Shown here in pieces: positions 46,515 to 57,464 of a DNA stretch of 64,000 bases. Every line of letters starts with the position of its first letter. The first letter of the stretch is position 1. The stretch spans positions 88,248,285 through 88,312,284 of the forward strand of contig OX328126.1 of NCBI GenBank assembly GCA_946811695.1. Reading direction: 5' to 3'. This DNA comes from Gonocerus acuteangulatus. Its lineage: Eukaryota; Arthropoda; Insecta; Hemiptera; Coreidae. The notes under the pieces were generated by a model. It was not told the DNA's origin. It saw nothing but the letters and a program-made list of their open reading frames with translations, and did not search any database. Made by a program: the position numbers and the translations under genes.

Positions 46515-47248
46515 GTACTTACGTATTAGCTTCAGTGAAGCTGCTTCACCAGGTTTGAGAAGTGGGTCTCGTTCAGTGATCTGGATCATGAAATAAGAAC
46601 TCAATTGAAGTTGTGGCAATATGGCGACGGAAAGACCATTCATTAATACTATCAAAGAGTTGGATTGACTAGAGTTTCGATATAACCTTGAGCGAGCGTG
46701 GCGAGTGGAAACGCATAGCAGTTATGCTATTAACATACGTGCTACTGGTTTCCTAGATTATACGTATAAACATTAGCACTTATATTAATGGCATAATTGC
46801 TATGCGTTTCCGCTCGCTGTGCTCGCTCAAGGATATATCGAAACTCTAGTCAAGCCATCCCGTTGATAATACAGATCACTGCTTTTTCGGAGGAAAATGG
46901 GCTGATATGTTCGTTAAGAAAAGTTAGGGAAGGTTAGTTTGATAGCCATCCCAACTGTCTGAATGGTATCTTTTTCAGTCTTAGGTAAATCCCAAAGACT
47001 CATTCTCCTAGCCGAAAGAAGAACAGCACATACTACAAACAACACTAAAAACCCAAACAAGAAACAATGAATAGAACTTGCGTAAAAAGTGAATCTCGTT
47101 GAAAACAATAAGTGAACAAAACGGTTACAAGAAAGAACAGCCAATCGAATTGCCCCCAAGAATAAGCCAATAGAAATGCCTTCTCTGATGATCTAGATCA
47201 CAGAAGGAGACCCACTTCTCTAACCTGGTAAAGCTAGTACGTAAGTAC
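46515..47248. mobile_element. Tc1/mariner-type MITE, larger relative of 7159-7733
   Basis: Ends GTACTTACGTATTAGC and GCTAGTACGTAAGTAC match the 7159 element. Internal blocks CAATATGGCGACGG and CTAGAGTTT, and a long inner inverted repeat (GCGTTTCCGCTCGC-type, 46688-46850), are shared. The minus-strand frame at 46914-47159 has no recognisable domain. Confidence 0.75.
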
Positions 47249-47741
47249 CATTTTTTCTTCTGCCATTACACTCACTGCTACCGGTCTATGTTCAAATCTT
47301 TTAACCAAATAAAGAACTTTTTTTTCTATCTTTATTACAATAAATTATAATAAATAAATAGTCATGAAATAGTTTTTTTTCGTGGCTGATTGAACATTCT
47401 TAAATATTATCTTTAAATATGTGTGTATCTGTAGAGTTTTTGTTCACTACATTGTCGAAAACTGCAAAAATTAAAATCAAACAATTTCGAAGCATTTCGA
47501 GAAAATGTGAATAATAATTTTATGAAAATTTGTTATTATTTTTTTTAATAAACTTAGTTATTATTTGATTATAGTTCTGATTTATAATTAAACAATGGTA
47601 GGATAAAATTTATAATATTAGTAATTATCATCCACTTTCTTTCGAAATATAACTTTTACAACGAATTTCTGCAGTAAATTCAGAACGTTATAATATACCT
47701 ATGTTGCATTTGTAGGATTTTTAGAAAAGAAAAAAAGTTTC
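47249..47741. other. AT-rich flank of tRNA gene
   Basis: No features apart from the T-rich pol III terminator immediately downstream of the minus-strand tRNA (A-run at 47728-47737 on the plus strand). Confidence 0.5.
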
Positions 47742-47814
47742 CGACCCTGCCAGGATTCGAACCTGGAATCTTCTGATCCGTAGTCAGACGCGTTATCCGT
47801 TGCGCCACAGGGCC
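47742..47814 (-). tRNA. tRNA-Arg (ACG)
   Basis: 73-nt intronless cloverleaf: acceptor GGCCCTG/CAGGGTC, anticodon loop CTACGGA (anticodon ACG, read as ICG), T-arm GGTTCGAATCC, discriminator G. A T-run terminator follows. Identical to the copies at 53390 and 62042. Confidence 0.95.
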
Positions 47815-47916
47815 TCGCGGTCCACCGGGAATCTCCATAGCCTCCTACGCAATGTGTTCGCTCCCCTTCCTTGAGCCTCTACTCAGTTTAAAATAATAGC
47901 GATCACGAAATTTAGT

Positions 47917-47986
47917 ATCCCCGTGATCCAGTGGCTTTCGCCCTATATTCTCATGTGAGAGATAGGGGTTCGAATCCCGCCAGCGT
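47917..47986 (+). repeat. tRNA-like pseudo-sequence
   Basis: Has a B-box/T-arm (AGGGGTTCGAATCCCGCC) and a possible D-arm (GATCCAGTGGC), but no pairing acceptor stem and a poor anticodon arm. Likely tRNA pseudogene or SINE head. Confidence 0.4.
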
Positions 47987-48137
47987 AAAATGTCTAATCA
48001 GACTTTTTAATCCCTAAAATTTATTAACCATGAAGATTAGATAGTTAGCCGTCGAGGTAATAAGTAAAGATGGAATGGTTGGGATTCGTCTAAAGAAACC
48101 TTAATAGGATTTTTGTAAAAAAAAAATCTATATTTAG

Positions 48138-48176
48138 GACGTTACGGCTATTCATTGGTAGCCTTCGTCAGCTAAA
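48138..48176 (-). ncRNA. Hammerhead-like motif, core mutated (P2 copy 2, left)
   Basis: Same as the 9961 motif but GAAAC has become GTAAC on the minus strand (GTTACGGCT on plus), so it should be inactive. Confidence 0.55.
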
Positions 48177-48284
48177 ATGGCAAGGGAAAAAAAACAGAAA
48201 TTAATACAGAGAGAAATGTTTATAATTAAGATAAGTAACAGATCTATAAATACAGTTCAACTTATTATAAAAGAACAATTTGGT

Positions 48285-48312
48285 GGCGCTAATGGCCTTG
48301 ACGTTGAAGCGC

Positions 48313-48357
<45 letters not shown>
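48285..48357 (+). mobile_element. Severely 5'-truncated SINE with long poly(A)
   Basis: About 31 bp (GGCGCTAATGGCCTTGACGT ... GCGCC) plus about 43 A, flanked by the 11-bp duplication AACAATTTGGT (48274-48284, 48358-48368). Removing it restores the P2 left arm as at 10099. Same family as 38873-38919. The long pure A tail suggests recent insertion. Confidence 0.85.
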
Positions 48358-48360
<3 letters not shown>

Positions 48361-48562
48361 AATTTGGTGTTAAATTATTAGAACAACTAACGTAATAATA
48401 AACGGGTAAAATGAACATTAGTGTATATCCACACACTAATGTTCATGAAGATCAATAGAAACATAACAAAAAAAAGTCTATTTTATTGAAGTGTACATAA
48501 GAAAATAGGTGCTAATAATAATATTAATTAATTTTAACAAAGAAATAAGATACTACATACCA

Positions 48563-48610
48563 ATGAAAATGCCAGGAGGCAGAGGAAGACCAAAGTTAAC
48601 ACTTAAGTAA
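48563..48610 (+). CDS. Mini-ORF with AT-hook-like peptide, second copy
   Basis: MKMPGGRGRPKLTLK then TAA; compare 10251-10298. Three of fifteen residues differ, and GGRGRP is kept. Confidence 0.3.
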   Translation: MKMPGGRGRPKLTLK

Positions 48611-48613
48611 CCA

Positions 48614-48877
48614 TTGTGGAAGTGTCTAAGAAAACTGGGATCTACAAGGGTACATGCAACTGAAAACAAACCAGGTGGAGGGAGAAGGTCGGTAAGGATC
48701 AAAAGCCTATTTATGACATTTTATGACAGGAAAAGAGCAAAAGGTGATAATGGAAGGATACCCAAGGGGCATGGGAAAATACTAGGTGAGAGGTCGGGAG
48801 AGTTTTTGAAAAATATCAGCGTAAATAGGAGAAATGCCTTGTTTGTCTGTTTTGTAGTTTATATTGTTGTTGTTTAG
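48614..48877 (+). pseudogene. Basic open frame in P2 loop
   Basis: An 87-codon Lys/Arg-rich frame (KRAKGDNGRIPKGHGKILGE region) that starts just after the mini-ORF stop, ending in a hydrophobic patch. It is absent from the shorter loop of the 9851 copy. No family recognised; could be part of an element protein. Confidence 0.25.
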
Positions 48878-49129
48878 GTTAACGTGTACACATTCAGAGG
48901 TCTTTTTTGTTTCGTTCTGTAGAAAGAATACAGCATGAACTGTATTTATAGATCTGTTACTTATCTTAATTATAAACCTTTTTTCCTGTATTAATTTCTG
49001 TTTTTTAGCACTTTCCTCCGAAGGAAAGTAGCTATTGAGGTTGGACTCACGACGGAATTTTTGAAAAATTTCTTCAAATCTTTATCGATCCTACCTAGTA
49101 GACACCGAAAATGACCCCCGTTAAAATTT

Positions 49130-49136
49130 ATATATA

Positions 49137-49206
<70 letters not shown>

Positions 49207-49210
49207 TATA
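49130..49210. repeat. (TA)n microsatellite
   Basis: Immediately left of the CAGGGTGTCCC terminus. Confidence 0.9.
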
Positions 49211-50931
49211 CAGGGTGTCCCGTAAATGTCTAGTCATATTGAGAGGGGTGATAGAGGACCTTTAGGGGAACAAAAAATGTTCTATGACGATTTCCCGAAT
49301 TCTCGCCCATAAGGGAGAAAACGTCGTTTTATTGTTTTATCGAGACAAACGTGGTTTTTAGAAACATAATCGTTGTAGCTCCGTCCCAGGTGGTACTACT
49401 AGAAAGAGAGTGAAACCAATCGAAAGCTGAGTAAATTTACTATAAGACTAGTTGGGAATAAACGTAAAAATGAATGAATGTAAGTATGTATATCTTACAA
49501 AATAAGGCAATTCTAAATTTCCTGACATTTTATTGATATTTCTTTCCAGCGTTACTCCTCAATGGGCAGGATCTGAGATATCCTGGTTTCAGAAAAACTT
49601 CCTCATTTAACCAGCTTTCCATTCATGTATCACAACCCTGTGTTATTGAAATATTTGAACGGTTTAAGTACAAAAGTTTAAAAAAAAACATGGATCTGTG
49701 AAAAGAAAATTATATTTTTTTCTTCAGTTTATTCAAAAAGCTGAAGGGAAATATTTATTTTTATAAATGTTTACATAAATATTAAGTAAATATTTACTTA
49801 AAACAATAAAAAAAATTACTTCCACGAATATAAAAAAATTCCTAAAACAGTAAATAAATAAAATAAACATTTATTTTGAATTTGTTAATTCAGGTAACTA
49901 ATACTGGGTCCAGGAGGCGGCCATTAATGAACCCCAACCATACATTAACCTCAAAAATTATTATTTGTACCTAGATCACGCATTTGAACACATTTTTACA
50001 GGTACTTATATTTAGAAAACAAATGCTTTACCTTAAATTAATACTGATGGCTACGCTTGTGAAACTCACTGGGATTCTGAGCCCAAGCGTTTTTGTTGTG
50101 GTAATTAAAAATTCTATCCCTCATAATTAATATGTACATAGTCCTGTAAAAATGTGTTCAAATGCGTGATATAGGTAAAAATAGTAATTTTTGAGGTTAA
50201 TGTATGGTTGGGGTTCCTTAATGGCCGCCTCCTGGACCCAGTATTAGTTACCTGAATTAATAAATTTAAAATAAATGTGTATTTTATTTATTTACTGTTT
50301 TAAGATTTTTTTTTTATATCCGTGGAAGTAATTTTTTTTTTATTCTTTTAAGTAAATATTTACTTAATATTTATGTAAACATTTATAAAAAAAATATTTC
50401 CCTTCAGCTTTTTGAATAAATTGAAGAAAAAAATATAATTTTCTTTTCACAGATCCATGTTTTTTTTTAAAACTTTTGTTCTTAAATCGTTCAAATACTT
50501 CAATAACACAGGGTTGTGATACATGAATGGAAAGCTGGTTAAATGAGGAAGTTTTTCTGAAACCCGGAAATCTCAGATCCTGCTTATTGAGGAGTAACGC
50601 TGGAATGAAATATCAATAAAATGTCAGGAAATTTAGAATTGCCTTCTTTTGGTAAGATATACATACTTACATTCATTCATTTTTACGTTTACTCTCAACT
50701 AGTCTTATAGTAAATTTACTCAGCTTTCGATTGGTTTCACACCCTTTTTAGTAGTACCACCTGGGACGGAGCTACAACGATTATTCTTCTAAAAAGTACG
50801 TTTGTCTCGAAAAAACAATAAAACGACGTTTTCTTCCTTATGGGCGAGAATTCGGGAAGTCGTCATAGGTCATTTTTTGTTCCCCCAAGGGTCCTCTATC
50901 TCCTCTCACAATATGACTAGACATTTACGGG

Positions 50932-50932
<1 letters not shown>
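49211..50932. mobile_element. 1.7-kb foldback element with CAGGGTGTCCC end
   Basis: Arms 49219-50003 and 50142-50931 are inverted copies (paired coordinates sum to about 100150) with modest divergence around a 138-bp loop. The left terminus is CAGGGTGTCCCGTAAATG; the right keeps CATTTACGGG then runs into TA, so its last bases are lost. No transposase frame. Confidence 0.85.

Positions 50933-50993
<61 letters not shown>
50933..50993. repeat. (TA)n microsatellite
   Basis: Joins the foldback to the TGTCTGTTAACACGATAGCG block, the same junction as at 40192. Confidence 0.9.
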
Positions 50994-50994
<1 letters not shown>

Positions 50995-51700
50995 TGTTAA
51001 CACGATAGCGGCCAGAGTTTTTGTTTTTTCGTCACAAAACTTGGTATATAGCATTCAATTAGCAAACGATTGAACGAGTTCGTTAACCACCAAAGTCGGT
51101 CCAGCAGAAGGGGGGGTTAACCCCGAACCCAAAACACTAATTTGACTATGTCAGCCGTAATATTTGTTATATTTCAACGAAACTTGGCATTCGTAGTGGT
51201 AATATAGAGAGAAAAGTGAGATATAAAAATGAACTAAATCGGTTCATTAGAAGGGGGGGTTTACTCCGGACCCACAATACGAATTCGCCACTACCAGCCG
51301 TGATTTTTGGTATATTTCGACGAAACTCGGTATTCGTAGTGCTAATCCACAGGTAAATATGTGTTGTAAAAATAAACTAAATCGGTTCATTAGGAGGGGG
51401 GGGGGTTTACTCCAGACCCACAATACCAATTCGCCACTACCAGCCGTGATTTTTGGTATATTTCGACGAAACTCGGTATTCGTAGTAGTAATCTACAGGT
51501 AAATATGTGTTGTAAAAATAAACTAAATCGGTTCATTAGAAGGGGGGGTTTACTCCGGACCCAAATTCCTAATATACTCATACCGGTCGTAATTTCTGCT
51601 GTATTGTAACGAAACGCGGTATACGTCGTGGGTAACTCATGAGAAAGAAGTGTTGTAAAAATGAGCTGAATCGGTCAATCGGAAAGCGGGGGTTTAATTT
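50994..51700 (+). repeat. Degenerate 145-bp tandem units
   Basis: TTTACTCC starts recur at about 51261, 51407 and 51550 (spacing about 143-146 bp), with more diverged units before. Each has a G tract. Homologous to 40193-40760. Confidence 0.85.
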
Positions 51701-52064
51701 GTAATATATTTCAATAGAAAAGCCCGTCAGACGTAGGTTCACAAAGCCGCCGCAAGGAGCGCTATCTACCACTGGAGTGACTGTATCCTGTTCCTGCGTT
51801 AGATCAAAACACGATAATATGAGTTTTTTTTGTATTTATTACGTAGTGTAGTAGGTACCATGTGTAAACATAACTCTGGAAGCAAATTAATAATTGATCA
51901 GTTACTCATTACAAAATTAAAAGAGAACTAATCATGTTTTTATTTTATTTATGTAGGATATTTTAAGCAAATTGTTCTGGAAAGCAGTCTACACTACCCA
52001 AATTCTGAGGAAAGTGCTTAGTTATGCAGCTGCTCCTGCGTGACGGACGTTTTTTCTTGTCATT

Positions 52065-52104
52065 TTAGCTGACGAAGGCTACCAATGAGTAGCCGAAACG
52101 TCCT
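52065..52104 (+). ncRNA. Hammerhead ribozyme-like motif (P2 copy 2, right)
   Basis: CTGACGA (52069-52075), six-pair stem II, GAAAC (52095-52099): core intact, unlike the left arm. Confidence 0.6.
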
Positions 52105-52184
52105 AAATATATTTAAAAAAAAAAATCTAATTGAGGTTTCTTTAGCCGAAACCCAACTATTTCATCTTTGCTTAAATTTATTAA

Positions 52185-53389
52185 GAGACATATACAACTC
52201 ACAGCCTTTGGTAACTACAGTTTTTCAACAAAACTTTGGGCTCCACATTTTTAAATAAACACATGACGTTAATGGGTACCAGGCCACGAGGACATTGAAT
52301 CAAATACTGGACGTAGACGAAATTGCAAGAACAGCATGCATCTCTGTAGTCGACGGGTTAAATATAATCTTTAACACAACATAAGGACAATCCATTTGAG
52401 GATGCTTTTTGTCCTTAAATTATATTATTCAGTGGCTATTCAATCTGGACAATTTTTTTGACTTTGTAAGAATTAACCAATAAGACATACATATTAAAAT
52501 ATAAAGACGCAAAGGATAATAATATGCCATTTTTTCATAATAAATGAAAAGGTCCTACACCTAGAGGAACTTCATTGCCTTCAGAATAGAAGAAGAATTT
52601 CTGAGCCACAAAAAATGTAAGTAAGTATGGAAAGATTTTGTTTACATTAGGCACTTTTTCTCCAGCTGAAATCAATATGTATATATATAAACAATAAAAA
52701 TTGTATTTTTATTGGTAAAAAAATTATAAAAAAATAAATACTTAATAAATAAGCTTAATAAAAATTAATTGTTAATCTAATAATTGGGTTAATGCATTCG
52801 CCATTTCTTAACTTGAAATTTATTATGAAAAAAATCAATCCAGTATCAGGCCATCTGGATCCAGACGGGCAGATACTGCAGAGTTATCTCATTTTTTATC
52901 ATACAGTCCTTTAGGGAGATAGTGTGGTCAGTACCATGCTCCGGCCGCCTGATTTACCCGTTTCCAGGTACCTATTAATAAGATATCTAAAGGCAGAGTA
53001 GGCCTAGAGACGGCCCGAGTTTTGTAATCAGGTCCTTCAGAATATTAATCGAGTGCTTTACTGAGCTAACCTAAATTTAATACTCTAATTATATTTTTTA
53101 AAATAAAATTAAGCGGCTTAAAATTAATATCATTACCTGTAACTATTTTATATTTAGTAGTATTTATATTTACAACTTATTATTACTAATTTTATTTTTA
53201 TGTTATTATTTTCATTTTGTTTGTTGGTTCATTTTGTTATATAGACTTCTGTCGAAGGCTCAAAATAAGACCGATAAGTTCGCAAAATAACTTTTTTTTT
53301 AATTAATCATTATTGTAACTATTATGGCATAATCTTAATAATCTCATAGCATTGAGTTCTGAAGTGTCTAATATCCCGACGACTCCCAA
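52185..53389. other. Non-coding, no recognised gene
   Basis: AT-rich. 53243-53280 contains a decayed P2-like hammerhead outline (CTGTCGAAGGCTC ... CCGATAAG). A CATCTGGATCCAGACGG inverted motif lies near 52852-52868. Confidence 0.35.
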
Positions 53390-53462
53390 GGCCCTGTGGC
53401 GCAACGGATAACGCGTCTGACTACGGATCAGAAGATTCCAGGTTCGAATCCTGGCAGGGTCG
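53390..53462 (+). tRNA. tRNA-Arg (ACG)
   Basis: Same 73-nt sequence as 47742-47814; anticodon ACG in loop CTACGGA. A T-run (TTTTTC) follows at about 53468. The 3' flank shares roughly 40 bp with the 62042 copy. Confidence 0.95.
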
Positions 53463-54229
53463 GAACAATTTTTCTTTTCTATATTCTCTAAAATTGTTTA
53501 TAAAATACCCATGGTGCTTTATTTCGGACCGTACATTCCCCTACAAACCGCTGATTCGATCGACAATTTTAAAAAGTATAGTTTACACGAATTATAATTA
53601 TGAAGTCGTAAATTGTAATTTCTGTGAAGTATTGTTAGTCCAGGGAGCATCTGTTTCGAGTAGGATGTTCCCAAAGATATTTTCGCTAATTATTGCCAAA
53701 ATATTTTTGGAAGAACCGAAATAAATATCTTTGAGGTAGGGTAAATCGAAAAATTGCCCGGTACATTTTTTTTTTAAGTATCAAAAAAGAGCAAACATTT
53801 GTATTATGTACTTATAACTCATAAAGCATTCATAACACTGAAAAAATTCATGCTAGAGAAAAAAGTGGACATTTTTTATTATTCTTTCAGCAGCTTAAAA
53901 TATATTTAGGGTCTTCGTATTCTGGGAATACAGTATTGATTATATTAGGAGAGCTTCAGAAATTTTTATAGTTATTAACGAATTGAAAATTTCAGCAAAT
54001 TTTCACCCAAATCAGAATCAGTGGGCAGGGTTGAAGAATGCTCAAAAAGACATTGATAGGACTTAAATATTGCGTATCTCACCCTTTACTGGACGGAATT
54101 GGATACCTAAAGTGTCAAATTAATTGTTTTATAAGCAAAAATATTGATAATAAATTAAGGAAATTCCAGAAGCCGTTCTAATTGACTAATGGTTCTATCT
54201 GTTAAAAGCTTTTGAATGTATTGGCTAAT
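53463..54229. other. Non-coding, no recognised feature
   Basis: AT-rich; the short frame at 53494-53724 has no domain. Confidence 0.35.
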
Positions 54230-54520
54230 TTGGGTCCGTAGTAAGCCCCCTCCTAATGAACCGATTTAGTTTATTTTTACAAAACATTTTTCTATTTAGA
54301 TGAGCACAGCGAGTACCGAGTTTCTTTGCAATACCACAAAAATGACGCCCAGTATGGGTACATAACTACTTTGGGCCCGGAGTAAACCAACCCCCCTCCC
54401 TATGGACCTATTTAATAGTTAACGAACTCGTTCAATCGTTTACTACGAGAACGCTATATACCAAGTTTCGTGGCGAAAAAAAAAAAAAAAAACTCTGGCT
54501 TATGACGTGTTAACAGAAAA
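54230..54520 (-). mobile_element. Family A 145-bp unit fragment
   Basis: Minus-strand match to 40200-40560 (TGTTAACA, AACGAGTTCGTTAACT, TTTACTCCGGGCCC blocks). Confidence 0.65.
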
Positions 54521-54589
54521 ATTTCCTTAGTGGTTGGCAAGGGAATGGCCGCACCCTTGCCACCAAACCCAATCACCAACGATGGATGA

Positions 54590-54645
54590 AGCTAGCCTGA
54601 GGAAGCCTGAGATGAAACCAACGAAATATTGCAGCATCGGGAGTA
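54590..54645 (+). ncRNA. Weak hammerhead-like outline
   Basis: CTGAGGA (54597-54603) and ACGAAAT (54619-54625) in hammerhead order, but the intervening region does not form a convincing stem II. Kept only because it abuts a LINE 3' end in a window rich in such motifs. Confidence 0.2.
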
Positions 54646-54719
54646 AGAACACCGCTGAGATAAAAGCCGTCTCACCAAAGAATCATTTCAACCCCAGCAA
54701 AAAAATTTAAAATAAATTT

Positions 54720-55672
54720 CACACACACCCATATATTTTATATATTTCCTTCCCTAAGTAACCCTTAAGGAAGGGAGTTTATTTTTATTTTCTACATGTG
54801 CCGTACATGACAAATGTACATAGCATGTAATTGATTACATAATAATAAGATTTCTATTCTCTATGATTACATTATAATTGTAGAACATAAAGGAGAATAA
54901 ATGAAACAAAATAAAAGAAAGAGAAAAAAAAAAGGAATTAGAATACAAACAACAGAACTATATCGAAGGATAAAAAAAAAGAAACACATGGGATTTTTCT
55001 TCTTTTTTTTTTATCACCTATAATGATTTTTGCAGTATCCCATTTTTGTATAAATATGTTCAGCATATTTTAGTAAAGCCCTCTCACACCTAAAAAATAA
55101 TATTTTTTCTGCAACAGGCCAATGTCCTATGTGTTTGGTCACGTATGTCTGTAATGTTTTTCTTTCTTCAGTTAGTAGTGTGCAGTCGTACAGTAAATGG
55201 TGATATGTCTGTGTTGTATTGAAGTCACAGTAACAGCTTTCATCTTGGCTTAGTCCAAATCTATAAAAGTATGAATTAACTGTCCCATGTCCTGTTAATA
55301 ATTGTTTCACGTAAAAATTTGTTTTAGCAAACGTTTTGTCAAAGTATTCTTTAATGTCTGTTATAAATATCTTTAAGTGTTGTCCTTTTGTAGTTAAAGT
55401 CCAGTCTTCTTGCCATTGTCTTATTGTATCAGTCAGTAATTGTCTTTTTAAATGTGTCTTTGTTATTTTGTTGTAGCATTCTGGGATTCTTAGATCTTTA
55501 GAGGCTGATTTAGCTGCTAGGTCAGCAAGTTCATTTCCAACAATACCAGAATGCCCTTTAATCCATATGAAGTGTACGTGAATGTTTCGTTGAGTAAGAT
55601 TGTAAAGTATTTGTCGTATTTGTTCAGTAAGTGGGTCATGAATTTTGTAATTATTTAATGATTGAAGACACA

Positions 55673-55675
<3 letters not shown>
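54720..55675 (-). mobile_element. 5'-truncated non-LTR retrotransposon
   Basis: Minus-oriented LINE: the ORF2 C-terminal end (55014-55673) followed by an A/T-rich 3' UTR with AATAAA. Truncated upstream at a (GA)n(TA)n tract. Confidence 0.8.
55014..55673 (-). pseudogene. LINE ORF2 C-terminus (RNase H and Cys-His motif)
   Basis: 219 residues. Residues 33-58 (VHFIWIKGHSGIVGNELADLAAKSAS) hold the C-terminal RNase H motif with GHSG, Asn-Glu and the last catalytic Asp. Residues 122-170 (QLLTGHGTVNSYFYRFGL ... CYCD ... HHLLYDC) are the downstream Cys-His segment typical of I/R1-type LINE polyproteins. The family copies RNA by target-primed reverse transcription; RNase H degrades the RNA template. 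The reverse transcriptase and endonuclease are missing, and the ATG is an internal Met, so this is a dead copy, though its frame is intact, suggesting fairly recent insertion. Confidence 0.85.

Positions 55676-55756
<81 letters not shown>
55676..55756. repeat. (TA)n(GA)n compound microsatellite
   Basis: About 43 bp TA then about 38 bp GA, at the LINE truncation point. Confidence 0.95.
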
Positions 55757-55759
<3 letters not shown>

Positions 55760-55830
55760 AATTTTAGCGGGGGTCATTTTCTGTGTCTACTCACCAGGAC
55801 CGATAAAGTAAAGAGTTGAAAAATGTTAAT
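55757..55830 (-). mobile_element. Family A fragment
   Basis: AGCGGGGGTCATTTTCTGTG and GGACCGATAAAG are the reverse complement of 49080-49120. Confidence 0.6.
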
Positions 55831-56364
55831 AAAAATGACTGCATAAACTGATATCTATGAATAAATAAAAAACAGGTCATTGACGAAATAATAAATGTTT
55901 TATTGGCTTTAATCTCCTCAAGGCTGGCACGATTTAAAAAACTAAAAATATATTTTTCTTCTGAAAATGGCGCGATCATACTATTAGTTTTTATTAATTA
56001 CAATATAATTGATAGGTTTATCTTCTTTGCTAGATAAATTTGACAAAACACCACTATCTTGCACAATATGGCACCATCCTATCTGACAGTTATCGTAAAG
56101 TCAACGTATCTATGGATCATGTCTGATCTTTCCATGACCCGAGATTGAAATTCTCTTCACCAAAAATTATCTGAAACTACCAAATAATTCTAATAATAAA
56201 TATTCCATCAAAACCTTACTAATAAAAATAAAATTATTTATTTAAGCTTTAACGTCCAGTTATATATAGCAAACGAATTAGGCAAGAAATTATCCTGATC
56301 TCCAAGCCATGGAGAGAAGAAAGCCAATATGAATGCTCGCTTTGAAGGCTAGGGAAGGTACACC
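55831..56364. other. Non-coding; SINE tail-like patch
   Basis: 56236-56275 (TTTAAGCTTTAACGTCCAGTT) resembles the SINE 3' tail; no head. Confidence 0.3.
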
Positions 56365-57060
56365 CCAGACAAAAATTATAGGCCACCCTACATTATGCTA
56401 GTTTTTGTCATTATTTAATGTTATACTTAAGCCAAAGCTAATTAATACTGTTCTTATTCCACTGGCTTTTGGAAGAATATATCTGTAATGAGTCCTGATC
56501 CATCTGGATAAAGATTGGACAATATCGAAAATTGCTCGAACTTTAAATAGAAGTAGGCATCTCATGAGACATTTCTTTAGCTTGGGTAATGTTTATGGTG
56601 AAGAGAAAAGCATTGGTTGGCCCATGGCAACAACGGTTTGAGAACACCGAACCATTTTACATCATGTTTCCAACTATTCAGCCAACGTGACAGAAATTTG
56701 TGAACAAGCTAGGGTCCAAACAAACATCAGGAATGCTCAACGCCTTTTGCAAAAGGTCCGTCATTTAAAGCACCTAAGACTTAAGAAAAAGCCCCCTCTT
56801 TTAAAAGCACGCAAAGCCAAAAGATAGAAGTTTACTTCGGAACACATCACAAGGGAATTTTTTTTTCCTACCCTCCATAAATGAATTTATAACTAATCAG
56901 GTTATGTGCTGATCACATGGGGAAAGATATGGAAGGCTCTTATGGGCTTATGGCTTTGAGTATTTAAACAAAAGGAAAATGCGTCTTCAGAGGTTTTCTA
57001 GGATAATTTTCTATATCAAGGATGAATGCATCAGCAAAGATCAGTGTATTACATAATCAC
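56365..57060 (+). pseudogene. Tc1/Tc3-like transposase pseudogene
   Basis: Frame pieces read LDKDWTISKIARTLNRSRHL, then NVYGEEKSIGWP, NVTEICEQARVQTNIRNAQR, LLQKVRHLKHLRLKKKPPLL and KFTSEHIT: the paired HTH domains and linker of a Tc3-type transposase, followed by a degenerate catalytic region (GERYGRLLWAYG near 56919). Stops (for example TAG at 56825) and frameshifts make it inactive. A possible terminus is CACCCCAGACAAAAATTATA at 56361-56380. Confidence 0.7.
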
Positions 57061-57414
57061 CATGAAAAACATATACAATACACATTTCATCATATGATTG
57101 CATAAATATGTTTAAATCGTGTTCTTGACCCATTTTTTACCCTCCTGAAGATGAACCCCCTACCAGGCATATAGGTTACATAACATTGGACAAGCTGTCT
57201 ACCTTAATACACATAATCCTCAATAAAAACACCACATCGACGTTTGCAAACATGATTACAACAGGCTGATAACAATCTTGAGGACATCATAAAACAATAT
57301 GAATGAGAAAGATAGTGATAAAAACTCTGAAAATAAGGTAAAAAAATTAAATGGAATACTCCATGAGTCCTTGGGCAGGAGAATGGTTCCTTATGTTCTC
57401 TTAGGCAAGTTCAC

Positions 57415-57418
<4 letters not shown>
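57061..57418. other. Non-coding flank of Tc3-like remnant
   Basis: May include the decayed 3' part of the transposon; no frame recognised. (TA)n follows at 57419-57461. Confidence 0.35.

Positions 57419-57462
<44 letters not shown>

Positions 57463-57464
<2 letters not shown>

Larger units (their letters stand above)
49004..52053 (+). mobile_element. Composite family A insertion in P2 copy 2
   Basis: Begins TAGCACTTTCCTCCGAAGGA and ends CTCCTGCGTGACGGACGTTTTTT. Internally it contains a family A 5' segment (49004-49120), (TA)n, a 1.7-kb foldback (49211-50932), (TA)n, the 145-bp units (50994-51700) and a segment homologous to 40760-40999 plus 41480-41610. Inserted in a T-rich site with no clear duplication. 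Confidence 0.7.
48028..52173 (+). mobile_element. P2 hammerhead palindrome, second copy, with nested insertions
   Basis: Starts CATGAAGATTAGATAGTTAG like the 9851 copy and ends CATCTTTGCTT. An 11-bp duplication AAATTTATTAA flanks at 48017-48027 and 52174-52184. The left arm contains a micro-SINE (48285-48357). The right arm is split by a 3-kb composite insertion (49004-52053): CTGTATTAATTTCTG before and TCTTGTCATTTTAGCTGACG after are contiguous in the intact copy. The loop (48490-48930) is longer than in copy 1. Confidence 0.8.

Noticed and set aside
47917..47986. A fourth tRNA gene
   Set aside because: B-box present but no acceptor-stem pairing and a poor anticodon arm.
53243..53280. Another P2-type hammerhead
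   Set aside because: CTGTCGA and GATAAG replace the conserved core bases and stem II does not pair; at best a decayed relic.
57142..57185. CTGAAGATGAACC motif as a P4 hammerhead
   Set aside because: No GAAA follows at the required position and stem II is absent.
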